Assembly (NCBI GenBank): GCA_001768125.1
Contig: MENB01000059.1
Coordinates: forward strand, 1-10,751
DNA: 10,751 nucleotides
DNA from: Armatimonadetes bacterium RBG_19FT_COMBO_69_19
GTDB taxonomy: Bacteria > Sysuimicrobiota > Sysuimicrobiia > Sysuimicrobiales > Kaftiobacteriaceae
Reading direction: 5' to 3'
The notes below the pieces were generated by a model. That model worked only from the letters and a program-made list of their open reading frames with translations, had not been told where the DNA came from and searched no databases. Of this stretch, positions 1 through 6,600 are shown one piece after another. A program made the position numbers and the translations under genes. How positions within the stretch are numbered: the first letter of the stretch is position 1; every line of letters begins with the position of its first letter.

Positions 1-57
1 GATCTCCTTCAGCGTTCGCCGGTAGTCCGCCTTGGTCCTGACAGGTCGGATGTCCAT
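1..57 (-). CDS. higA: HigA antitoxin, N-terminal 19 codons only (runs off the left edge)
   Basis: The minus strand from 57 reads MDIRPVRTKADYRRTLKEI and then leaves the window. This matches the usual opening of HigA antitoxins (MDIRPIRTEADY-like), an N-terminal segment before the helix-turn-helix domain. It lies 14 bases after the HigB stop codon, in the toxin-first order typical of higBA. HigA normally binds and neutralises HigB and represses the shared promoter. The DNA-binding domain is outside the window, so neither its presence nor its integrity can be checked. The identification rests on a short stretch plus position, but the two agree well. Confidence 0.82.
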   Translation of the reverse strand, partial: MDIRPVRTKADYRRTLKEI

Positions 58-59
58 GG

Positions 60-71
60 CTCCTTCTCCTT
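60..71 (-). promoter_or_regulatory. Tandem ribosome binding site for higA
   Basis: The minus strand has two AAGGAG copies in a row (66-71 and 60-65) just before the ATG at 57. The first lies 8 bases from the start codon, the usual distance; the second is only 2 bases away and is probably not used. The distal copy begins immediately after the higB stop. This suggests strong independent initiation of the antitoxin, in contrast to higB, which shows no ribosome site. Confidence 0.6.
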
Positions 72-374
72 TCACACCGTTTGGGCGTCGATCGCGTCGT
101 ACTGCGCGTGCGTCCCGATGAAGCGGATATATGCGACCCGGTACGGATAATTGATCCAGACGACGATCCGGTACTTGTTCCCGGCGATGTTGGAGACGAC
201 CCGCCCGCCCTTGAGGATGCTCGCGTTCGCGAAGTCCGCCTTCACGGCCGCCGGGGACGCCCAGTCCGCCTTCAGGACATGCAGGTACCACGCCAAGGTC
301 GGTTCCCGGGCGTCGATGTGCGCCGGGGCATCGTCCCAGAACTTCTTCAGCGTCGAGAGGGCGATGACCCGCAT
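72..374 (-). CDS. higB: HigB-type mRNA interferase toxin
   Basis: This 100-residue protein begins MRVIALSTLKKFWDD and carries the hallmark blocks of the HigB toxin family (RelE-like fold): an AWY..V..ADW region (about 28-38), ASILKGGRVVSNIAGNKYR (about 51-69), then INYPYRVAYIRFIGTHAQYD (about 74-93). The length is standard. Members cleave mRNA on the ribosome to arrest growth and are held in check by HigA, which starts 14 bases downstream. The start was chosen because family members open with MRVI; the frame stays open upstream only as a shadow of the cytochrome gene, which overlaps by 28 bases. There is no ribosome site before the ATG. A promoter -10 element ends 6 bases upstream, so the message may be leaderless. 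The frame is intact, so the toxin is probably functional. Confidence 0.93.
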   Translation of the reverse strand: MRVIALSTLKKFWDDAPAHIDAREPTLAWYLHVLKADWASPAAVKADFANASILKGGRVVSNIAGNKYRIVVWINYPYRVAYIRFIGTHAQYDAIDAQTV

Positions 375-721
375 GAAGCCACTATAGTCCCATTTTGGGA
401 CCAACGCAAGGGGGCGGAGGGGCGCCTGCCCGTGAACTCCTTGGTCATGGTGAACCATGTGACGTCCGCCGACTGCACTCCGCCCTCGAGCTGCCCCGTC
501 CCCGCCGCCAGGTGGCAGTTGATGCAGGGAAAAACCGCCCCGGGGGCCTTGATGCCCGCGCTCAGGAGGAAGGCGGAGATCTTTTGCCGCCCTTGTCCCT
601 CCATGTAGATCCGCTTGCCGCGCTTTTCCGCATCCGACAGCGACGCGGCGGACGCGGCGGCGACGACCGCGAGAAGGATCAGAGAGCAGAGGAGGATTGC
701 CGCCCGTTTGCTCTTCACCAC
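347..721 (-). CDS. Secreted monohaem c-type cytochrome, apparently truncated at the C-terminus
   Basis: This 124-residue frame starts at GTG (721), with GGGAGG 7 bases upstream; a second GTG follows directly. A signal peptide covers about residues 1-25 (hydrophobic core ILLCSLILLAVV, then ASA). The mature part has a KRIYMEGQG block, a haem-binding CINCH (C66, C69, H70) and a GGVQSADVTW segment. Related cytochromes have these in the order RRIYxEG, PCxNCH, GGVxxSDITW, followed by roughly 50 more residues that carry the distal methionine. Here, after KEFTGRRPSAP, the resemblance ends, and the frame runs through the higB promoter and stops 28 bases inside higB. No MPxY-type distal ligand segment is present. 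It follows the chaperone gene by 38 bases and is probably the third gene of the operon. It could be a remnant or a five-coordinate cytochrome. Confidence 0.78.
   Translation of the reverse strand: MVKSKRAAILLCSLILLAVVAAASAASLSDAEKRGKRIYMEGQGRQKISAFLLSAGIKAPGAVFPCINCHLAAGTGQLEGGVQSADVTWFTMTKEFTGRRPSAPLRWSQNGTIVASCGSSPSRR
381..409 (-). promoter_or_regulatory. Candidate higBA promoter, possibly giving a leaderless mRNA
   Basis: On the minus strand, TTGCGT (404-409) and TATAGT (381-386) are separated by exactly 17 bases, as for a sigma-70 promoter. Only 6 bases separate TATAGT from the higB ATG, so the predicted transcription start falls on or next to the A of the start codon. The element lies wholly inside the last codons of the upstream cytochrome frame. 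The -10 match is good (5/6) and the -35 match is partial. Confidence 0.6.
387..401. promoter_or_regulatory. Palindromic operator in the higBA promoter spacer
   Basis: The minus strand reads GTCCCAAAATGGGAC, a perfect inverted repeat with 6-base arms around AAA. It fills the spacer between the -35 and -10 elements of higB almost exactly. A dimeric repressor bound here would block RNA polymerase. HigA is the obvious candidate, because type II antitoxins usually repress their own operon. The palindrome is seen directly; the binding partner is inferred. Confidence 0.62.
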
Positions 722-759
722 GCTTGCGCCTCCCGTGAACAATGGCGGGCAGGTCCTGG

Positions 760-1461
760 TTACAACGGCAGGTGCACTTCGATCTTCGCCGCGGAGCGCA
801 GGCACGAAAGTTCCGCCTGCACCGCATCGCGCCCCTTCACCCCCTGGAGGTAGGAACGGATCTGCTCCCGTGCCGCGTCCTCGGAAACGATGCTCTGCGT
901 GCTCCCCTCCGTCATCGTGAACTTCTCCGGGTTCGCGGCGTAAAACGCATGGACCTCCTCCTCGCTGACCTTCGAGGCATTCTCTGCGACCCGGTCGAGA
1001 TACTTGCGGGCGGACACGAGGCGCCGCAGGTGTTCGCGGTAGCTTGTCTCGGTATAGCCCTCGATCGCAAGTCGGCTCGCGAAGGCCTGCTCCGACTTGA
1101 ACTGCGCACGCATCGCGCCCACCGCTTCGTCCACCTCCGCCGGGGTTGCCAGCACCTTTTCCCTCTGCGCCGCCTGCCAGGCCAGCTCCTGGTCGATCAG
1201 GAGGTCGAGGGCCTCCCGCCGCATCCCCTTCACCCGCTCCGGATTGCGGATGGCCGCGAGGTTCACGTTGTTTTCCCGCAGATACTCCTGGAAGTTCCGC
1301 TCGAGCGTCTCGTTGGAGATCCCGACGCCGTTGACCTTCGCGGCCAACCCGTAGGCGTGCACCTGGGCGCTCGCCGCCCCCGCCGTCGTCAGGACCAGAA
1401 GCCACGAGATGCCCGCCGACAGCCTCAGCCGTTCGGCCGGCTTCGCATGCCTCACGGTCAT
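760..1461 (-). CDS. SurA/PpiC-like periplasmic chaperone lacking the parvulin domain
   Basis: The product has 233 residues and a signal peptide (hydrophobic LSAGISWLLVLTTAGAA, cleavage likely after ASA at 32). Residues about 38-170 look like the helical SurA N-terminal region: AKVNGVGISNETLERNFQEY, then REALDLLIDQELAWQAAQ, then VSEEEVHAFYAANPEKF. In SurA/PpiC proteins the parvulin prolyl-isomerase domain normally begins at this point. Here only about 60 residues follow, ending in the family's closing helix and strand (IRSYLQ..., KIEVHLPL). The protein therefore probably binds and chaperones clients without isomerase activity. Its ATG overlaps the propeller stop as ATGA, with GGGGAG 5 bases before it, so translation is likely coupled. 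Large secreted proteins encoded nearby are plausible clients (inference). Confidence 0.8.
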   Translation of the reverse strand: MTVRHAKPAERLRLSAGISWLLVLTTAGAASAQVHAYGLAAKVNGVGISNETLERNFQEYLRENNVNLAAIRNPERVKGMRREALDLLIDQELAWQAAQREKVLATPAEVDEAVGAMRAQFKSEQAFASRLAIEGYTETSYREHLRRLVSARKYLDRVAENASKVSEEEVHAFYAANPEKFTMTEGSTQSIVSEDAAREQIRSYLQGVKGRDAVQAELSCLRSAAKIEVHLPL

Positions 1462-3443
1462 TTCTTCTCCCCGGCAGGCGTCTTCGCCCCCGGGGACGGC
1501 ATTGCCTTGGTCGCCACCATGGTGAAGTAGGGCAGGTCCGCGTACCCGATCTTCTCCGACGGCACGGCCACGTGGACGTAGTACGCGCCCGCCCAGGTGA
1601 TGGGCAGCAGCGCCTGGTATACCCCGTCGCCCACTTCTTCTGCGCGCACCTCCCTGCGGTCCCTTCCCGGGGCCAGGAAGTACATCACGCGAACGTCGGC
1701 GAGCCCGGTCCGCGGCATGCCCGTCGCGGGATCGTGGAGCGTGAAGCGCAGCGGAAAGGTCTCCCCGGTCTTTGCCAGGCGCTTGCGGGCCAGATACTCG
1801 ATGGTCAGCGCGAGGCGGTCGGTCCGGGTCCCCGGGTCGGCCTTCGCCTCCATGGAGAAGCAGTGCAGGATCTGCGGCGTATCCAGCAGGAAGGCGACGT
1901 CGTACCGTCCCGCCGCCGGAAACTTCACCTTCGCCGCATAGACGCCCGGCTCCACCTCCTTCAGACTGCGGTCGGACACCGTCACCGCCAGCGCCGAGGA
2001 TCCGTACACCTTGTAGTTGCTCGCGGGGAAGTTCATCCCCTCCATGTAGAAGTAGGTGGTGCCGTCCGCCGGATTGACCACCAGCGCGGCCGCCTCGTCG
2101 GACGCGGACGCGACGGAGTCCGCGAGCGGCAGGTCGCCGGCGTTTTTCGGGGGCACCGAGCCGGCCGCAAAGCCCTGGACGGTCGGCTGCTTCCCCCTGC
2201 CCAGGGTGCCGAGGTTGATCATGGTCACCCGCTCGCTATCGAGCGAGCGCACGTACGCGAAGGCGCCGGTCAACGCGATCTGGAAGGGCCTCCCGCTCAC
2301 CGCCACGGTGTGCACGAGCGCGTTTTCCGCCGCGTCGAATATGTGGACCGCATTCTCGGCCGGATTCACCACCAGCCCGAAGCGTCCGTCGGGGGTGAAG
2401 CGCATGGGCCCGAGCCCCGGCTTCGCCTCGATCCTCGCGGTCACTTCGTGCGTTTTCCCGTCGAGGACCGAGACGGTCCCCATCTTGGAGTCGGCCACGT
2501 ACAGCGCCTTGGCCAACGGGGAGTAGGCCAGCGCGATCGGCATCGGCCCCGTGGCGACGTCCTTGACCTTCCGCTTTTCGGACACGTCGATGACGGTGAC
2601 GGTGCCCGCCTCCCGGTTGCTCACGAAGGCGTAGCGGCTGTCCGAGGGGAAGGCGATCTCGTGGTGACCCGCGCCCGTCGCAAGACTCGCCACCGGCCTG
2701 AGGGTCTCCACGTCGACGACGGTTACGCCGCTCCTCTCCTCCTCCTTGGCGTCGTTGCCCACCCACAGGAACCGTCCGTCGGGCTGCAGCGCCACCCGGA
2801 CCGGGTCCGGGCCGGCCTTGACCGTCGCCAGCACCTTGAAGACGTCGGTATCCACCACCGCCACCTCGCCGGCCTTCGGCATGCTCACGTACAGCCGCAT
2901 CCGGTCGTCGCTTTTCGCCCAGTCCGCGCCGGGCCCCTTCAGCGGAATCGTCCCGAGCGTGCTGGTCACGCCGACCATGGAGACGAGAGGGTCGACCACC
3001 GAGATGCTGGGCTCCCGGTTCAGCACCAGGACGTAGTAGCCGTTGAGGTCGATCAGCGGCCGGATGCCGATGGCGCCCTTGAGGTAGAGGGCGACCTTGT
3101 CCTTGCACGACTTCTGGGGGTCGCCCGCCTTCCCTTGGCCGGCTCCCCCGACGTCGATCCACGCGCCGGGGACGATCCCCCGGACCGGCGTCCCCGTGCT
3201 CTCCTCGGTGAGCGTGAAACGGACCTCTGCCAGATGTCCGGCGGTGATCCCCCGGTCCCCACGCTCCTCGACGGGGCGCGCCTCGAAGTTCACCACCACC
3301 CCTTTGCGGGTGAGCCGGTCGGGAGACGACGCCTCCTCCGGTTGCGCTCCCCGAACGTCCCCCCCTCCGAAGAGCACGAGGAGGAGGGCGGCGCCCGTCG
3401 CCAGGAAGACCGCCGTCCGATGCCTCAAGAGATTCGTCCCCAT
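1458..3443 (-). CDS. Secreted YVTN-type beta-propeller protein with flanking beta-sandwich domains
   Basis: The product has 661 residues. The ATG at 3443 is chosen because AGGAGG lies 9 bases upstream and a signal peptide follows (AVFLATGAALLLVLFGG, cleavage near 33); an in-frame ATG at 3509 lacks both. Residues about 45-96 resemble a FixH/YtkA-like beta domain (FTLTEESTGTPVRGIVPGAWID). Residues about 130-415 hold propeller repeats of the YVTN type: PDGRFLWVGND..VTVVDV, SRYAFVSNREAGTVTVIDV, KALYVADSKMGTVSVLDG, PDGRFGLVVNPAENAVHIFD. About 455-640 is another beta-rich region ending in a second FixH-like sandwich (FTLHDPATGMPRTGLADV, GDGVYQA). C113 and the HH pair at 260-261 stand out as possible ligands, but no haem motif is present. 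It is first in an operon with the SurA-like and cytochrome genes. A role as envelope scaffold or redox partner is plausible; the substrate is unknown. Confidence 0.85.
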   Translation of the reverse strand: MGTNLLRHRTAVFLATGAALLLVLFGGGDVRGAQPEEASSPDRLTRKGVVVNFEARPVEERGDRGITAGHLAEVRFTLTEESTGTPVRGIVPGAWIDVGGAGQGKAGDPQKSCKDKVALYLKGAIGIRPLIDLNGYYVLVLNREPSISVVDPLVSMVGVTSTLGTIPLKGPGADWAKSDDRMRLYVSMPKAGEVAVVDTDVFKVLATVKAGPDPVRVALQPDGRFLWVGNDAKEEERSGVTVVDVETLRPVASLATGAGHHEIAFPSDSRYAFVSNREAGTVTVIDVSEKRKVKDVATGPMPIALAYSPLAKALYVADSKMGTVSVLDGKTHEVTARIEAKPGLGPMRFTPDGRFGLVVNPAENAVHIFDAAENALVHTVAVSGRPFQIALTGAFAYVRSLDSERVTMINLGTLGRGKQPTVQGFAAGSVPPKNAGDLPLADSVASASDEAAALVVNPADGTTYFYMEGMNFPASNYKVYGSSALAVTVSDRSLKEVEPGVYAAKVKFPAAGRYDVAFLLDTPQILHCFSMEAKADPGTRTDRLALTIEYLARKRLAKTGETFPLRFTLHDPATGMPRTGLADVRVMYFLAPGRDRREVRAEEVGDGVYQALLPITWAGAYYVHVAVPSEKIGYADLPYFTMVATKAMPSPGAKTPAGEKK

Positions 3444-3514
3444 GCCGTCGTCCCTCCTGTTCGCCGGGTACCCGCGTTTTCCCCTCCGCCGGGCCGGCCC
3501 GCTGTCCAAAAGCT

Positions 3515-3543
3515 ATTATAGGCCCCGGGGAAAGGAATGAAAA
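3515..3543 (-). promoter_or_regulatory. Sigma-70 promoter of the propeller-chaperone-cytochrome operon
   Basis: The minus strand shows TTTTCA (3538-3543), a 17-base spacer, and a perfect TATAAT (3515-3520). Transcription would begin near 3508, giving a leader of about 65 bases before the ATG at 3443. The -35 hexamer sits in the U-tract of the upstream terminator, so the two signals share bases. Confidence 0.72.
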
Positions 3544-3575
3544 AGGGTGCAGCCCTGGAGGAAGCGGCTGCACCC
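3540..3575 (-). terminator. Intrinsic terminator of the multicopper oxidase gene
   Basis: On the minus strand GGGTGCAGCC (3566-3575) and GGCTGCACCC (3545-3554) form a perfect 10-bp GC-rich stem with an 11-base loop, followed directly by TTTTT (3540-3544). It begins 34 bases after the oxidase stop codon and separates that transcript from the propeller operon. Confidence 0.93.
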
Positions 3576-3609
3576 GGCTGGTGGTTGATTTCCCGTCCGG
3601 GGGCTGCGG

Positions 3610-6600
3610 TCACTCGACCCGCAGGATCCCCCACAGCCCGCTGGCACTTCCGAAGGAGGCGCCGTCGCGGAACAGGAAGTCGCCCGTGACGGAACTGCTG
3701 CCGCCCTCATTCGCCTTTCCGCCGGCCAGCGGCACGACGATGTCGAAGTGCGTGGCCGGGGTGATGCTTTCCTGTCCGCCCTGGTAGAACGCCTGCTTGT
3801 TGTCGCCGATCATCTGCGAGCCGACGACCGTCGTCGCGCAGCGCCCGAGGATGGAGTCCTTGATCCCCTGGCAGATGTACGGGTCGCGCTGCCAGACATG
3901 TCCGTGGAGCTGGAACGTTGTGCCGCGCGAGGTGCCGTACGGGTTCGCCACCCGCATCCGGAACGGCATACCCGCGCCCACCGTGAACACCGGGGTGGCC
4001 GGCTCCCCGATTGCGCCAACAATCGGGCTGCCCGAAGGCCGCAGTCGCGTATTGCTGAACAGGTCGAACTGCGGATTGACGCCGCCGTAGCCGGTATTGC
4101 CGAAGGCCGACTGCGGCAAAATCCCGGCGCGGAACCAGAGCGGCTCGATGCCGTAGTTGATCGCCATCCCGCTTGCTTCCTGGCTGTCCTCCGGGATTCC
4201 GACGCCCTCGCCGTTCATGTGCTCGACCGGCGAGCTGTCGGCGTAGTAGTGGGTGAGCGCCTTGGTCCACACCGTGGAGAAGTCGCGGAAGGAGTTTCCA
4301 TTCGCTGTGACCGTGGCCGAAGCGCGCCCCACTGCTGGCACCTCAACCCAGCTGGCATTCGCGGGCTCGACGACCAGCTGGCCGACCAGCGACTTCGCCC
4401 CCTGCTTGACGACGTCTGCCGGCTGCAGGTTCGACCCGCCCAGCTCCACGGCGGTGGCGACAAGCTGGAAATCCTTACGACCCCCGGGGCCAGGCACCTG
4501 GTTGGCGGCGATACTGCCCGCGTACCAGAGGTACGTGTTCTGCTCCCCGGGCGCAAGGATCGTCTTGCTGTTGGTGTTGGTGTTGGTGCCGACCAGGATA
4601 CCGTTCGCGCGGCTCCCGTCGAACTCCACGAGCTGCGGGTGCAGCCCGACGTAGCTGGACGCGAGGAACAGGTTCGTCTGGAAGGTCGTGGAGCCTTGCA
4701 ACGAGAACCGGTCGCGCTTCACCACCCCCTGGATCGACGAGTAGGTCGCCAGGTCCGGCGTAGTGGAGTTCTGCACCGTGGTGGTCACCGGCTGTAAGGT
4801 GGTCGAGTTGATCACTTGCTGTCCGGTGAGCGAGTCGATCACGGGGACCACGACATTCGCCAAGGGATGCAGCCTGTTGCGCAGGGTGACCTGCACGCAT
4901 TGCCCGGCGCCGGCCCTGAGAATCAGCGGCTCGACCTTCACGCCGGACTTGAGCTTGCCGTTGGCGTCAAGGTCGCTCGTGCGCACGTACAGGATCGCCG
5001 TCGGGTCGTGGATCGGCCCGAAGTGCACGAGGTTGTTGCCGAAAGCGTCTATGCCCGCAACCCTGTCGGTTCTCGGGTTGTAGACCAGCGTTCCGCCGCT
5101 CGCCGCAGGCGCGGTACCGACGTGGCCTGCTTCAACGCACAGCGGTCCAGGGCAGACATCCCGGATGGTCACATCTCCGTTGTGCGGCAACACGTCGTTA
5201 GCCAGCACCGCGGTGATGTCGTAGGTGCGCAGGTTATCGATCACTTTTCTTCTGTTTCTGCCGCTTCCCTCCGTATGGGCGGGGCAGGGCCCCTCGAAGG
5301 CGTCGGCGTTGGCGATCCGGGCGCCCGTGACCGACGTCGGAAGCATGGTCAGATCGTTCTGCCTGTTGTTGTAGACCCGACTGATCCCCCACATGCCGCT
5401 GAACCAGCCGTCGTGCGAGGCGTCCATGCTGTAGGCGTAGTCCGTATTGTTGCCGGTCTGGCCCACCACGCCGATCACCGGCACGCTGAGCGTGAACTGC
5501 TCGGAGATGCCGCCGGCCTGTGCGTTTCGCCAGCCGGAGTTTCCAGCCTTGCCGTGGCCCGATCCCGCCTGCAGCCACTTCACGCCGTGGACCGTGGCGT
5601 TGTGCTCTTCCTCGTGCCCGCCGGCCTGCATCTTCACCCGGATCAGGTCGCCCGCCATGGTGCGGAGCATCGGCGTGTACGGGTCGGGTCCTTTCAGGGA
5701 CGGGAAGGAGTTGATCGGCGGCGGGAAGACGGTCCCGTTGATTTGCTCACCGCCCTTCGGCTGGACGTTCAGCACCTGGTATCCGCCTCCCGGTCCGATC
5801 GGCGGCGGCGAGACGAAGAACGTGTTGTTCTGCGACACCTCGAACTTCCGCACGATGTTGTTGCCCGTGCTGTCCGTGTTCGCCAGGGCGAAGGCCAGGT
5901 CTCCGGCCGGACCGTCCGCCTGCGTGCCGGGCTTGCCGTCCGGCCCCGTCTTGTTCGGGTCGTAGATGCGCAATCCGACAGGCTCGTTGCGGTAATTGAC
6001 CACATGCATCCCGGGGTCCTGTACGTCGATCGCCTGCGGGCAGGGCCGCTGCGGACAGAAATCGTCCAAAGGGTTGGTTGTGCTAGCCAGTTCCAGGACG
6101 AGGTCCGGGAACACCGGGGCGATCTGCGCCCTCGCCGGCGGGTTGATGGAGAACCGGAACGCATTTGCCGCCGTTCCGTCGAAATCCGGGTTTCCGGTAT
6201 TCAGAGCCACCGGCAGTAAGCCCGGCCCCGTGCCTGCGAGCGGCTCACCCAGCGAGCCGGTGCCGACGTAGACTCCTGCCTCATAGGCGTGCTGGAAGTC
6301 GCTGTACTCGAAGTAGAACTCGCGATACGGCTCCAGTACGGAAGCTCCGGCCGGCGCTCCCGACTGCGGCAGGATCGCCGCCTGCCAGGATGTTGGACCG
6401 CCGTCGCTGCGGCATTTGACCGATGCGTTTTGCTCGGCAGGGGTGCGGCATCCGAGCTGCGCTCCGGTCTCGTTGTGCGCCCAGTGCGATCCCGCCGGCT
6501 CGGCGAGTACCGTGGCGTACAACCCGATCTGCTGGTGCGTGGACGGACCGTAGTGGTCGTGGGTGAAGATGATTCCTAAGCCCCGATCCACCCTTTCGGT

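Noticed and set aside
72..420. Frameshift hiding the rest of the cytochrome in another frame
   Set aside because: The other minus-strand frame over this stretch encodes intact HigB, and no cytochrome-like tail is visible in any frame up to the left edge.
347..721. Lipoprotein signal in the cytochrome (ILLC at residues 9-12)
   Set aside because: The cysteine lies within the hydrophobic core and lacks the small residue needed before it. A later ASA site fits ordinary signal peptidase cleavage better.
1572..3521. Plus-strand open frame of 649 codons antisense to the propeller gene
   Set aside because: Its product is rich in Arg, His, Gly and Val with no recognisable domain or signal, as expected for the reverse shadow of a GC-rich gene. 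The minus-strand frame has a signal peptide, ribosome site, promoter and family repeats.
4816..6219. Plus-strand open frame of 467 codons antisense to the oxidase
   Set aside because: Low-complexity Arg/Val/His-rich translation without motifs, lying fully inside a minus-strand gene with clear copper motifs.
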